Shown piece by piece: positions 7,421 to 16,399 of a DNA stretch of 64,000 nt. Below the pieces are notes generated by a model, which worked only from the letters and a program-made list of their open reading frames with translations, had not been told where the DNA came from and did not search any database. Numbering within the stretch: position 1 is the first letter of the stretch; each line of letters opens with the position of its first letter. A program made the position numbers and the translations under genes. The DNA comes from CAZSDU01 sp964605775. Lineage in GTDB: Bacteria; Bacteroidota; Bacteroidia; Bacteroidales; FEN-979. The DNA is taken from positions 16,542 to 80,541 of the forward strand of contig CAZSDU010000011.1 of the NCBI GenBank assembly GCA_964605775.1, written 5' to 3'.

Positions 7421-8305
7421 ATGGACGCCCAACTCAATATCCCTGAAGAGCTTTTCTTACTGACCGTCAATGAAAAGACTGGAAGAAAAGCCTACCTGAA
7501 ATCAAAAAAGTTCGATCTCCTCTTATCCGCCTCCATATTAATGGAACTGGCGCTTCAGCAGCGGATAGACAGCGACCTTGAGTACATCATTCCCGACCGT
7601 CCTGAGCCAACCGGAAGTCCAATGCTTGACCAGGCTAATGAACTGATAAGAACAGCCGTAAAACAGGAGAAGATCTCTTATTGGCTGCTTAAACTGACCG
7701 AAAAAGCCCACCATTACAGGGAATTACTTGTTGCCGGACTGGTTGAAAAAGGCTTGCTGAAAATAGAAAGGGAAAGTGTTTTTCTGGGATTTGCTTCCCG
7801 CAAATATCCTATGCTAAATACTGATCAGGAAATTACCGAAGTAAAGACGAGGGTCAGGGAATTGCTTTTCAACAATGACCTCCCTGATTTTCGTGATGTA
7901 GTGATCATCAGTATTTCCTGGTACGGCGGATTGCTGAATTTTATTCTCACCGATGAAGAAATAAAAAAATGCCAGTCGCGTATTGAACAAGTGGCCAGGA
8001 TGGATCTGATCGGACAGGCTGTTTCCAGATCACTGAAAGAATTAACCCTTTCCATTATTGTTTCCATCAGGGCCAAAGAAATTTTAGGAATAAAATCCCC
8101 TGAGGAAAAACTGGAAGAACTAGCTGAAGAAATAAAGGCATTGATGCAGCTAACCTGTGAAGAAGATCTCCCGGATTGGTTACGTAAGGGGACTGAACAA
8201 TATTTGAAAACCCTGCAATTCATCCGGGAAACCGGCACCAATGAAATCTTTTTTAATGCCAGTACCGGCAAATACGGGCTGAAAATCTGGTCGGGGTTAC
8301 GTTAA
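7421..8305 (+). CDS. GPP34-family protein (Golgi phosphoprotein 3-like)
   Basis: 294 residues from ATG 7421. The sequence follows the GPP34 pattern: PEELFLLTVNEKTGR at the start, LLSASILMELALQQRI, PTGSPMLDQANELI, a Trp in SYWLLKL, then RKYPMLN and a helical C-terminal half. In eukaryotes GOLPH3 binds PI4P on Golgi membranes; bacterial homologues are of uncertain role, with membrane or lipid association only suggested. An in-frame ATG at 7388 would add MSCIFESLFCP, but it lies upstream of the -7 box. The protein has no signal peptide or TM segment. It stands alone between the symporter and the His-rich gene. Fold assignment is by remembered pattern. Confidence 0.75.
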   Translation: MDAQLNIPEELFLLTVNEKTGRKAYLKSKKFDLLLSASILMELALQQRIDSDLEYIIPDRPEPTGSPMLDQANELIRTAVKQEKISYWLLKLTEKAHHYRELLVAGLVEKGLLKIERESVFLGFASRKYPMLNTDQEITEVKTRVRELLFNNDLPDFRDVVIISISWYGGLLNFILTDEEIKKCQSRIEQVARMDLIGQAVSRSLKELTLSIIVSIRAKEILGIKSPEEKLEELAEEIKALMQLTCEEDLPDWLRKGTEQYLKTLQFIRETGTNEIFFNASTGKYGLKIWSGLR

Positions 8306-8474
8306 TGATGGTTTTTTTTAATGCCCGTTTACTGTTACCCCATTGCTGATTTTTAAAACCCGGGAATATCTTCCATAAACAAACTCGAGAAAAATAATCC
8401 CGGGACTTACCGTCAATCATAAATAAAACCGTAAATGCTTCCCTGAAAACTGCGGATAATTCGGGTTAATATAC

Positions 8475-8482
8475 TACTTTTG
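8475..8482 (+). promoter_or_regulatory. -7 promoter box TACTTTTG
   Basis: Exact TAnnTTTG element 32 bases before the GTG at 8515. It probably drives the His-rich gene and the TonB receptor. Confidence 0.5.
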
Positions 8483-8514
8483 TTTGCTAATTTTTTAACA
8501 CACACCCCTGCTTT

Positions 8515-8862
8515 GTGAAAAAGATTTCTGCTCTCTTTTTACTTCTGGTTTTCCTGGTTTATTATTGCAGCTCCTCCCTTTTTCCTCATACTCATATTAT
8601 AAACGGGACTACAATCGTTCACTCCCATGTGTATTTCCCCCACGGGCATCAGGAGAAATTACCTTCCTCTCATCATCACAGTCCTGGGGAACTATTACTG
8701 ATCCACGCCCTATCATATTGGACAACTGATCCTTTATCCCTTGTCAGCAATACCGAAACAATCTTTCCCCTTTACGTTCAGCAGTTTATTATATCAGAGG
8801 TTATTGACGTAGAATCCCCTGTTTTATCTTTCCCGTCTCTTCGCGGGCCTCCTGCCTGCTGA
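8515..8862 (+). CDS. Small histidine-rich exported protein
   Basis: 115 residues from a GTG start (8515). An N-terminal signal or anchor segment (KKISALFLLLVFLVYYCSSSLF) is followed by a His-rich stretch, HTHIINGTTIVHSHVYFPHGH and SSHHHS. This gives about ten His within 45 residues, suited to binding Zn, Cu, Co or Ni in the periplasm. Short exported His-rich proteins beside TonB receptors recur in Bacteroidota. The gene is 122 bases upstream of the receptor on the same strand and probably in its operon. Metal binding is inferred from composition only. The C-terminal RGPPAC does not match a motif I know. Confidence 0.75.
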   Translation: MKKISALFLLLVFLVYYCSSSLFPHTHIINGTTIVHSHVYFPHGHQEKLPSSHHHSPGELLLIHALSYWTTDPLSLVSNTETIFPLYVQQFIISEVIDVESPVLSFPSLRGPPAC

Positions 8863-8984
8863 TCAGGGAATGCAATAGACCTGTGTGTTTTAAATCCAGG
8901 CAATTCCCAGAAATTTCGTTTTTACTATTTTTTTGTTCGGGATATTCTTAATCCTTATTGTATTATATAACTCCTCATAATTCT

Positions 8985-11360
8985 ATGAAACTGAAATATT
9001 ATTTTATTCTGATTTTTGTAGGGCTGGCCTTACATGGATACAGCCAGCATAAAAAAACAGACGCTAATATTGTTGGTCATGTTATCAGTGGAACCGAACA
9101 TCTTCCCTTTGTAAACATCTTTTTAAAAGGAACAAACACCGGAACGTCAACCGATGAAACCGGTCATTATCAATTGATCAATCTTCCCATTGGGAAATTT
9201 ATTCTGCGTGCTCAAGTCATTGGTTTTGCCCCGCAGGAAAAGGAGGTTGAACTTAAATCCAACCAAACGCTTGAGGTTAATTTCGACATGAAAGAGGATG
9301 CTTTGGGATTAGAAGAGATTGTGATTACAGGCGACCGTAATGAAAGAAATCGAAAGGAATCGGTTGTGGCAGTGAATACAATAACCCCAAAAATGTTTGA
9401 TATTACCCAATCGGTTACGATCAGCGACGGACTTAATTTTTGTCCCGGGATCCGTACGGAAAACAATTGTCAGAACTGTGGTTTCAATCAAGTAAGGATG
9501 AATGGAATGGAAGGACCTTATTCACAGATCCTGATTGATGGAAGGGCAGTTTTCAGTGGACTGGCTTCTGTTTACGGTCTTGAGCTAATTCCATCATCGA
9601 TGATACAGCGGATTGAGGTCGTAAAAGGTGGGGGATCGGTGTTGTATGGGAGTAACGCGATAGCCGGGACAATCAACCTGATTATTGATGAACCCGTGAA
9701 AAATTCTTATCAGTTCGGTGTTAGCGGTGGATCTGTTGGGTCAGGAATAAAAAAGTCAGGGAATCCGGCATCCGAATATACAGTAAACATGAATGGTTCA
9801 ATTGTATCAAATGACCACCAATCCGGTTTATCCATTTTTGGTTTCTATCGCAACCGTCAACCATTTGATGCCAACGATGACGGGTTCTCCGAAATCTCAA
9901 AGTTATGGAATCTGACTTCAGGAACCCGTTTGTTTCATCGCTTTGGTGATCGCAGCAAACTAACGGGAGATTTTTTTGTGATCCATGAAGAACGGCGTGG
10001 CGGTAACAAATTTGAACTTCCACCACACGAAACAGACATCACGGAGGGAGTTACCCATAACATAATTAACGGAGCACTCTCGTCTCAAACATATTTCCGG
10101 AAACAGGATGTCCTCTCAGTTTATGTATCAGGCCAGTATATTAACCGGGATTCATATTACGGGGCCAATCAGTCGCTGAAAGATTACGGTCATACAACAG
10201 ATTTTACATGGGTCGCTGGCGGACAATATCTTGCCAAATTTAAAAACAGCTCCCTGATTGTTGGCATTGAAAATCAGAAAAGTTCACTAAAAGACACTAA
10301 ACTGGGCTATCCTGATTATGAACATGCGGTGATTATCAATGACAGTATTCTTTCCATTCCACATACCATTAACACATTGATTACTGATCAGTCAATAAAC
10401 ACCATCGGGGTCTTTGCCCAGTTTGAGCAAAAATGGAAATTCCTGACAGGTTCTATCGGTATAAGGTACGACAATTACGCGATCAATGACCATGCGGGGG
10501 AATCAGATATCAATTCACGGGGTGTTCTCATTCCCAAGATTAGCATCATGACAAGTCCTATAAAAATCCTCCAATTCAGGGCCAGTTATGCCCAGGGATA
10601 CCGCGCTCCCCAGATCTTTGATGAAGACTTGCACATTGAAACCTCAGGATCAAGGCAGGTAATCCACGTTAATGCTCCCGGATTAAAGCAGGAAACGAGC
10701 CACAGCACTATGGTTTCATTTGATCTTCAAAAAAAATGGAAGAATACAGCTGTATCCCTTCAAGTGGAAAGTTTCTTCACTTTTTTAAAGAATCCCTTTA
10801 CGATGGAATATGGCTCTCCCGACTCAGCGGGAGTGGTCATCTATACCCGGTACAATTCAGATTACGGCGCAATGGTTTACGGAGTGAATATTCAGGCCGA
10901 TATTGCCCCTGTAAAAAGAATCACTCTTTCCTCTGGTTTTACCTGGCAAAAAAGCAGATATGAAGTGGCACAGGAATTTGATGAAAAGAATTTTTTCAGA
11001 ACGCCATCAACCTATGGTTTTATTACCCTGAACTGGGATCCTTTCAAGCATGCTGTTATATCTTCCTCGCTGAATTATACAGGACAGATGTTGGTCCCCT
11101 ATTTCGGTCCCGACCAAACTGATCCAAACCAGGGGGAATTACGAACTTCGGGCAACTTCTTTGATTGGGGTATCAAGCTAAGCTATACCATTCCAATCAA
11201 TGGGGCATCCCTTCAGGTGTATGGAGGAATGAAAAACATCCTGAATTCCTACCAGGATGATTTTGATCGTGGCATAAACCGTGATCCCGGGTACGTCTAT
11301 GGACCTATGTTTCCACGGACATTTTATTTCGGTATGACCTTCGGGAACGCGATTTTGTGA
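8985..11360 (+). CDS. TonB-dependent outer-membrane receptor, possible metal uptake
   Basis: 791 residues from ATG 8985, where a clean signal peptide starts (MKLKYYFILIFVGLALHGYSQ). An upstream in-frame start at 8958 would add nine residues before it. Next come a carboxypeptidase-D-like beta-sandwich domain (about 30-115, IVGHVISGTEHLPFVNIFLKG), a plug domain (about 120-240) with VVKGGGSVLYGSNAIAGTINL, and a 22-strand barrel ending in Phe-rich PRTFYFGMTFGNAIL. The plug contains ENNCQNCGF, a two-Cys motif seen in a Bacteroidota receptor subgroup. With the His-rich neighbour this hints at metal or metal-chelate uptake. The cobalamin-riboswitch-like element lies behind the gene, not before it, so cobalamin control of this receptor is not shown. 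Confidence 0.85.
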   Translation: MKLKYYFILIFVGLALHGYSQHKKTDANIVGHVISGTEHLPFVNIFLKGTNTGTSTDETGHYQLINLPIGKFILRAQVIGFAPQEKEVELKSNQTLEVNFDMKEDALGLEEIVITGDRNERNRKESVVAVNTITPKMFDITQSVTISDGLNFCPGIRTENNCQNCGFNQVRMNGMEGPYSQILIDGRAVFSGLASVYGLELIPSSMIQRIEVVKGGGSVLYGSNAIAGTINLIIDEPVKNSYQFGVSGGSVGSGIKKSGNPASEYTVNMNGSIVSNDHQSGLSIFGFYRNRQPFDANDDGFSEISKLWNLTSGTRLFHRFGDRSKLTGDFFVIHEERRGGNKFELPPHETDITEGVTHNIINGALSSQTYFRKQDVLSVYVSGQYINRDSYYGANQSLKDYGHTTDFTWVAGGQYLAKFKNSSLIVGIENQKSSLKDTKLGYPDYEHAVIINDSILSIPHTINTLITDQSINTIGVFAQFEQKWKFLTGSIGIRYDNYAINDHAGESDINSRGVLIPKISIMTSPIKILQFRASYAQGYRAPQIFDEDLHIETSGSRQVIHVNAPGLKQETSHSTMVSFDLQKKWKNTAVSLQVESFFTFLKNPFTMEYGSPDSAGVVIYTRYNSDYGAMVYGVNIQADIAPVKRITLSSGFTWQKSRYEVAQEFDEKNFFRTPSTYGFITLNWDPFKHAVISSSLNYTGQMLVPYFGPDQTDPNQGELRTSGNFFDWGIKLSYTIPINGASLQVYGGMKNILNSYQDDFDRGINRDPGYVYGPMFPRTFYFGMTFGNAIL

Positions 11361-11674
11361 TTGCTTCCATATCTGACTTTTACACTATACTACTTGCAAG
11401 CAAAAGCGTGATGGGATGAATAGGGAATCCCGTTAAAATCTGTAGCTATTCCCGTCGCCGTGAGCCTAGTGTTACGGCTGAATTTGTAAACAAGATGGGA
11501 ACATAAAATCCTTCTTCAACAAAGATGAAGAAGGCGATCAGATTCAAGATCCGTTTCCAAAAGCAATCGGGGGCTCATATCAGGATTAACCCAGAGTTAT
11601 GCTTCGGCTGGATTTACATAAAGCCTTTGGTTGGCTTGATTTTGAATTACCCTAAAACTAGTTAGACTCTGGTT
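11361..11674 (+). other. Gene-free stretch holding a riboswitch-like element
   Basis: 314 bases between the receptor stop and the convergent BNR-protein stop. Apart from the cobalamin-type element described separately I see no supported gene. An 18-codon ATG frame at about 11599 is too short to credit. Confidence 0.6.
11395..11600 (+). ncRNA. Cobalamin riboswitch-like element, apparently orphan
   Basis: The plus strand carries the core of a cobalamin riboswitch in correct order: AGGGAA at 11422-11427, GTTAAAATC at 11432-11440 (consensus GGTGAAAATCC), CCCG at 11451-11454 and GCCGTGAG at 11457-11464 (consensus CTGTAAG). A perfect 8-base hairpin follows (11510-11517 with 11527-11534) ending in GAAGAAGGCG, like the conserved GGGAAGGC arm. 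The final conserved box (AGTCAGGAGACCTGCC type) is poorly matched near 11575-11600, so the 3' part may be decayed. No plus-strand gene follows for more than 9 kb; all genes from 11675 to 20962 are on the other strand. It is either a relic of a lost vitamin B12 gene or a 3'-located element. Confidence 0.55.
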
Positions 11675-13387
11675 TTATTTGATTTTCACCAATCTGATCG
11701 TTTCCGTCATCTCTCCTGAGGATAAACGGCAGATGTAAATGCCCGGAGGCAGAAAACCCCCTGAAAAATGATAGTTGTAGTTTCCTGCCTTTTGCTTTTT
11801 ATTCAGCAATCCCGCAATTTCCTTTCCGTATATATTAAAAATACCCATGGTAACCATGCCATCTTCCGGAAGGATGTAGCTGATGTTTGTCTCCTCCAGG
11901 AATGGATTTGGTGAACCCGAAAGGAAAAACGATGGCCGTGTCCTCAGGGCCTCGGTTATTCCTGTAATCTGAGGGATAATCCGGCTGTAATATACATCCT
12001 GTTCTCCGTTCAGGGTGTTTGCCCAGGCCAGATGGGCCCCGGAATTGTCGGATTCCATATCGAAATAATCCCCTAGTTTATCCTGCTGAGGATAACCGGC
12101 ATGGGGATTGAACAAGAGAGAAAGTTTTTCATTTGGCGACCAGGTTTCCCCCTGATCCATGGACCAGGAATAATACAAGGCAGACAGGTGATCGCCCGGA
12201 GGAGCATCACGATTGTCAAGCCATACCGCGTCAATCCTTCCGTTAGGAGCCACCGACATAGTTCCGAACCACTGATAAAGCGTCGAGCTCTGGTCATCAT
12301 TGATCCTTTTTGGACTGCTCCAGCTCAAACCTCCATCCATGCTTTTTGAGAACATCACATCCGCGGGATCATAGGAAGAAAGCCGGGCCACAGAGGCCAG
12401 CACATAAACATTTCCCTGTCCCGGGCCATTGGAGCGATCTACGTCGATATTGACCTGTCCTGTCAAACCGGCAGGATTAATCCCCGACTGGCTGTAAATG
12501 AAACCGTCAAGGTCGACCTGTGAAGCAAATTCCCAGTCAACCTGAGCACCCGGTATCTTGGCAGAATTTGATTTAGCCACGATGGCTCCATTTGTTTCCC
12601 CGGCCCCTGAAATATATAATTCTCCTTCATTCCCCAGCGCCATAATTCCCCAGTATGGGTTTCCCGATACCTCCACACAACTTTCGTAAAACTGACCCTG
12701 ATTTGTGGAACGGGTAAAAAATCCGGGAGAACAGGAAGAATAATAAGAAGTCCAGAAGGAATATATATTTCCACTTCCGCTTCCTCCGCTTTTATCAATG
12801 ATCATCCATTGCTTGTCTCCCCCGTGAGCCTCAACACCCTCATCCCAGATTTCTCCACCATTAACACTTTTAAACACCTTACAGGTGAAAGTTGAGCCAT
12901 CAGAGGTTAAACTGTTATAATAGAAATTTCCTTCGGCATCACATTCCAGCACGGGGTCTGACCTGAAAACGCCCGATTCAATGGAACCCGGGAAAGTCCA
13001 GCTTTGACCTCCATTGGTTGAAAAACCATAACCGGCCTGGCGGAAATTGCTGTTCACATCATCAAACTGTCTCCACCCGATGGCCATACGAGCAGGATTT
13101 AGCGGATCAATGGCAATGGAAGGTTCGTTGGCAGCATCACCAAGGATGTTGTTCCCTTCTGCATCCACATTGACCTGAACCGTCATGATCCCGGTTGATT
13201 TATAATTAGAGGCAGGGGAAGTCCGTGGATTTTGACCCGGATATGAAAGGTGCTTATGATCGGGTACTTCCCGGTGGGTCTGGATTTTTTCTTCCCTCGA
13301 TACCGGGATATTCTGACTAAAAAGATCAGTTCGGTTGATGAACAGCATCCCTGAAACCATGATCAGGGTAAGGAATACATTTTTCAT
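11675..13387 (-). CDS. T9SS-secreted BNR-repeat (sialidase-fold) protein
   Basis: 570 residues. A signal peptide (MKNVFLTLIMVSGMLFINRTDLFSQ) is followed by a beta-propeller-like region with several BNR/Asp-box motifs: STNGGQSWTF, SVNGGEIWDE, SMDGGLSWSS and SMDQGETWSP. The last 80 residues are a T9SS type A sorting domain (SPNPFLEETNISY, GIFNIYGKEI, GIYICRLSSGE, RLVKIK). Such proteins cross the outer membrane by the Por system and are attached to the surface or released. The Arg triad of true sialidases cannot be confirmed by eye, so glycosidase activity is not claimed. It is in line with the M13 peptidase gene, 34 bases downstream of that gene's stop. Confidence 0.85.
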   Translation of the reverse strand: MKNVFLTLIMVSGMLFINRTDLFSQNIPVSREEKIQTHREVPDHKHLSYPGQNPRTSPASNYKSTGIMTVQVNVDAEGNNILGDAANEPSIAIDPLNPARMAIGWRQFDDVNSNFRQAGYGFSTNGGQSWTFPGSIESGVFRSDPVLECDAEGNFYYNSLTSDGSTFTCKVFKSVNGGEIWDEGVEAHGGDKQWMIIDKSGGSGSGNIYSFWTSYYSSCSPGFFTRSTNQGQFYESCVEVSGNPYWGIMALGNEGELYISGAGETNGAIVAKSNSAKIPGAQVDWEFASQVDLDGFIYSQSGINPAGLTGQVNIDVDRSNGPGQGNVYVLASVARLSSYDPADVMFSKSMDGGLSWSSPKRINDDQSSTLYQWFGTMSVAPNGRIDAVWLDNRDAPPGDHLSALYYSWSMDQGETWSPNEKLSLLFNPHAGYPQQDKLGDYFDMESDNSGAHLAWANTLNGEQDVYYSRIIPQITGITEALRTRPSFFLSGSPNPFLEETNISYILPEDGMVTMGIFNIYGKEIAGLLNKKQKAGNYNYHFSGGFLPPGIYICRLSSGEMTETIRLVKIK

Positions 13388-13421
13388 AACACTATCAAAT
13401 TAAATATTTTTTCCACTTCAT

Positions 13422-15467
13422 TTACCAGATCTTCACCCTTAGGCTGTCAGGCCGCCACATGGCATCTCCTTCTTTAATCCCGAAAGCAGCATAGAATTCA
13501 GGGATATCAGACAAAGTGCCATTGACCCTGAACTTTGCCGGCGAATGAACGTCGCTGCGAACCTGGTTAGCAATGGCCTCCGGACGGTCGTTGATCATCC
13601 AAGCCAGAGCATAGGCCAGAAAATATCGCTGATCGGGAGTCAGTCCTCCGATGATCTCCTTGTTGATATACTGAGGCCGTTTCTGGAAAGCCTGGTAGCC
13701 TATGATAATCCCTGCCAGATCGGCAATGTTTTCGCCCTGGGTCTGGGAACCATTTATGTGCAAACTATCGGCGGCAATATATCCATCAAACTGGCTGACG
13801 ATCATTTTTGTTTTGTTAAAAAACCGGATGCTGTCCTCTGCCGTCCACCAGTTATTCAGGTTGCCGAATTCATCGTATTTGCAACCCTGATCATCAAAGC
13901 CATGGGTCATTTCATGCCCGAAAGTGGATCCACCAATAATGGAATACAGTATGGCATCATCGGCCATCACTCTTTCATACCCTGGAACAATGATATTGCT
14001 GCCTGGAACACAGATCTCGTTGTTGGATGGATTATAATAGGCATTGTAAGTCTGGGGATCCATATTCCATTCCTGGCGGTCAACCGGTTTACCAAATTTT
14101 GAGATGTTATAATTGAACCACCATTGGTTCCCGGCCATCACATTCCGCAGGTAGGAATTTCGGCTGATCTGCAGATTGCTCATGTCCTTCCATTTATCCG
14201 GATAACCCACCTTCATGATCATCCCATCCAGTTTCTTCAGGGCTTTTTGCTTGGTGCCTTCGCTCATCCAGTCAAGCGCTTTGATCCTTTCGGCGTATAC
14301 CAATTTGATGGCATTACCGATCTCTATCAACTTCTCCCTGGTACCCTTTGGAAGGTACTCATCCACATAAACTTTCCCGATCAGGGCCCCCAGGGTTTCA
14401 TCGGTCTGCTCCACTACCCTTTTCCATCTAAGCTTAGGCTCTTTCACTCCCCTCAAAGTAGTGGAATAGAAATGAAAAGTTTCCAAATAGGTCTTATCAT
14501 CCATGTAGTTTGAAAGTCCACTGATCAGGTGGATTTTCAAATAATTTTTCCAGTCGTTCAGGGCAAACGAATTCAGATTGCCATTGATCCCCTTTAAAAA
14601 TTCAGGTTGTCCGACAATGACCGTATCGACCTTCTGAATCCCTGTGACAGTAATAAATTCATCCCAGAAGAAAGCAGGCATGATTTTTTTAAGCTGTAAA
14701 AAGGATATCTTATGGTAGTTTTTCAGCGGATCGCGGGTATCTTCCAGTTTTCTGGATTTTCCCGCCATTTCAGTTTCCAATCTCATGACCTGGGCAGCTG
14801 CTTTCCCTGCATTTTCTTCGGTATATCCCATGATCACAAACATATGATTGAGATATTCCAGAAATTTTTGCCTGACCTTAACAGCCTGTGGATCCTTATC
14901 AAAATAATACGAGCGTTCGGGCAAACTCAATCCTCCCTGATTGATAAAGATGGCATATTTACTGCTGATCCGGTCATCCTGTCCCACATAAAATGAAAAC
15001 AGTGGGGCGGAAGATATCGTATGGATAGTGGCCACTTCTCTGGCCAACCCGTTCAGATCATTGATGGCATCGATACGATCAAGGTTTTCTTTAAGCTCAG
15101 AAATGCCTTTATCGTTTAAAACCAAGCTGTCCATCCCGGAATAGAAGAAATCGCCGATCTTTTGTTTGTTGCTCCCCTGTGGCTCATCCTTAAGTTTTGC
15201 AGAAGACTCACAAATGTTTCTAATCTGGGCATTGATGGTATCCCCGATCAGTTGCCAAAGGCCATTACTCTGTTCACTGGCAGGAATGGGATGCTCTTTA
15301 AACCATTTTCCGTTGGCAAAGAGAAAAAAGTCGTCTCCAGGCCTGACGGTTGAATCAATATGGGAAGCCATGGCATCGGTTTCCTGCCTCGAAAGCGTTT
15401 GATGAGTGCAGGAGAAAAAACCTGAGATCATCAGGGTCAGCGTGAGGGAAAAAAGGAAATTTTTCAT
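13422..15467 (-). CDS. M13 family (neprilysin-like) zinc metallopeptidase lipoprotein
   Basis: 681 residues. A lipoprotein signal ends at Cys20 (SGFFSC). The M13 fold is complete: an N-terminal domain starting near DSTVRPGDDFFLFANGKW, the zinc site His518-Glu-Met-Thr-His522 in FGHEMTHGFDDQG, the third ligand Glu579 in GENIADLAG, and the end MWRPDSLRVKIW. M13 enzymes cut small peptides outside the cytoplasm. In this species the enzyme would be membrane-anchored in the periplasm or at the surface. The length agrees with the bacterial PepO family (about 630-690). It precedes the BNR-protein gene on the same strand and may be co-transcribed with it. Confidence 0.92.
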   Translation of the reverse strand: MKNFLFSLTLTLMISGFFSCTHQTLSRQETDAMASHIDSTVRPGDDFFLFANGKWFKEHPIPASEQSNGLWQLIGDTINAQIRNICESSAKLKDEPQGSNKQKIGDFFYSGMDSLVLNDKGISELKENLDRIDAINDLNGLAREVATIHTISSAPLFSFYVGQDDRISSKYAIFINQGGLSLPERSYYFDKDPQAVKVRQKFLEYLNHMFVIMGYTEENAGKAAAQVMRLETEMAGKSRKLEDTRDPLKNYHKISFLQLKKIMPAFFWDEFITVTGIQKVDTVIVGQPEFLKGINGNLNSFALNDWKNYLKIHLISGLSNYMDDKTYLETFHFYSTTLRGVKEPKLRWKRVVEQTDETLGALIGKVYVDEYLPKGTREKLIEIGNAIKLVYAERIKALDWMSEGTKQKALKKLDGMIMKVGYPDKWKDMSNLQISRNSYLRNVMAGNQWWFNYNISKFGKPVDRQEWNMDPQTYNAYYNPSNNEICVPGSNIIVPGYERVMADDAILYSIIGGSTFGHEMTHGFDDQGCKYDEFGNLNNWWTAEDSIRFFNKTKMIVSQFDGYIAADSLHINGSQTQGENIADLAGIIIGYQAFQKRPQYINKEIIGGLTPDQRYFLAYALAWMINDRPEAIANQVRSDVHSPAKFRVNGTLSDIPEFYAAFGIKEGDAMWRPDSLRVKIW

Positions 15468-15589
15468 ACCATAAGGGATTTCGTAAAACTTGAAAATTAA
15501 GAATTTATTTGCTGTAAAAGTAATTCATTCCATTGTCTTGGAAAAAGTCAATCTATATAGCCTGACAAAAAGTCGCCACAGGCTCTTTT

Positions 15590-16399
15590 TCAAGGTATTA
15601 AAAAATTAATTTTTGCCGCAGTTGCTGAATGGCATAGCCGGAATCCTATATAACCATAACGGTATGCCGGGTTCGCACTTTCCCGGTCGCTTATCCTCAG
15701 TCCCGAATAGTCATAAAACCAACTTCCGCCCCTGATCACCCTGAAGTCGCCTAGATCAGGCCCCTTTGGATTAGACTTGGGTGAAACCATATACCAGGTT
15801 GGGGAATACCAATCTGAACACCATTCAAATACATTGCCGCTCATATCATATATTCCCAGTTCATTTGGTTTTTTAAGTCCCACGGGATGGGTCTTCTGAT
15901 CCGAAGATCCAACTTTCCAGGCAACAGAGATGTCGGTGTTGCTTCCACTGTATTTGTATCCCTTTGATGCAGCGCCACCCTTTGCGGCATACTCCCATTC
16001 CGCTTCCGTCGGAAGACGGAAATTCATTTTTGATTTTTCATTCAGTTTCTGAATAAATTCCTGAACATTGTACCAGCTTACCCGTTCAACCGGACAAAGC
16101 AGGCAACCTTCAAAATAACTCTTATTGGTATCCTGGTCCATGATCATTTTCCACTCGGCCTGGGTTACCTCATATTTCCCGATAAAAAAATCGTTTAACA
16201 CGACTTCGTGAACAGGGCGTTCATCCTCGCATCCCAGCTTCCATCCCATCATATAAGAGCCACCCTGGACGAAGACCATTTCCGGGGAAAATTCCTGGGC
16301 TGTGGTAAACCCAAGAGCAGAAAAAAATAAAAAGATAAATCCGGTTATAAAGTGCATTGAGGGCATGGATAAAGAATCTATTTTATGGCTTTTCCCCAT
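15590..16399 (-). CDS. Formylglycine-generating-enzyme-like (SUMF1 domain) exported protein
   Basis: 269 residues with an N-terminal signal segment (about 12-35, FITGFIFLFFSALGFTTAQ) and then a complete SUMF1/FGE-type domain: FVQGGSYMMG, FFIGKYEVTQAEW, FRLPTEAEWEYAAKGG, GIYDMSGNVFEWCSDWY, VIRGGSWF and YIGFRLC. In true FGE two Cys near the C-terminus (CYRYRC in human) do the oxidation. Here the matching stretch reads AYRYGYIGFRLC, so the Cys pair is missing. A sulfatase-activating function is therefore unlikely; the domain is widely reused as a structural or binding module. ATG 16399 is used; 16366 and 16357 are alternative starts closer to the hydrophobic core. Confidence 0.82.
   Translation of the reverse strand: MGKSHKIDSLSMPSMHFITGFIFLFFSALGFTTAQEFSPEMVFVQGGSYMMGWKLGCEDERPVHEVVLNDFFIGKYEVTQAEWKMIMDQDTNKSYFEGCLLCPVERVSWYNVQEFIQKLNEKSKMNFRLPTEAEWEYAAKGGAASKGYKYSGSNTDISVAWKVGSSDQKTHPVGLKKPNELGIYDMSGNVFEWCSDWYSPTWYMVSPKSNPKGPDLGDFRVIRGGSWFYDYSGLRISDRESANPAYRYGYIGFRLCHSATAAKINFLIP

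Noticed and set aside
8306..8514. Regulatory RNA in the gap after the GPP34-like gene
   Set aside because: CCCGGGA and TCCCGGG can pair over about 30 bases, but no further structure or match to a known RNA was seen.
8868..8909. Second cobalamin riboswitch before the TonB receptor
   Set aside because: AGGGAA and AAATCC are present by chance, but spacing is wrong and the CCCG...CTGTAAG core is missing.
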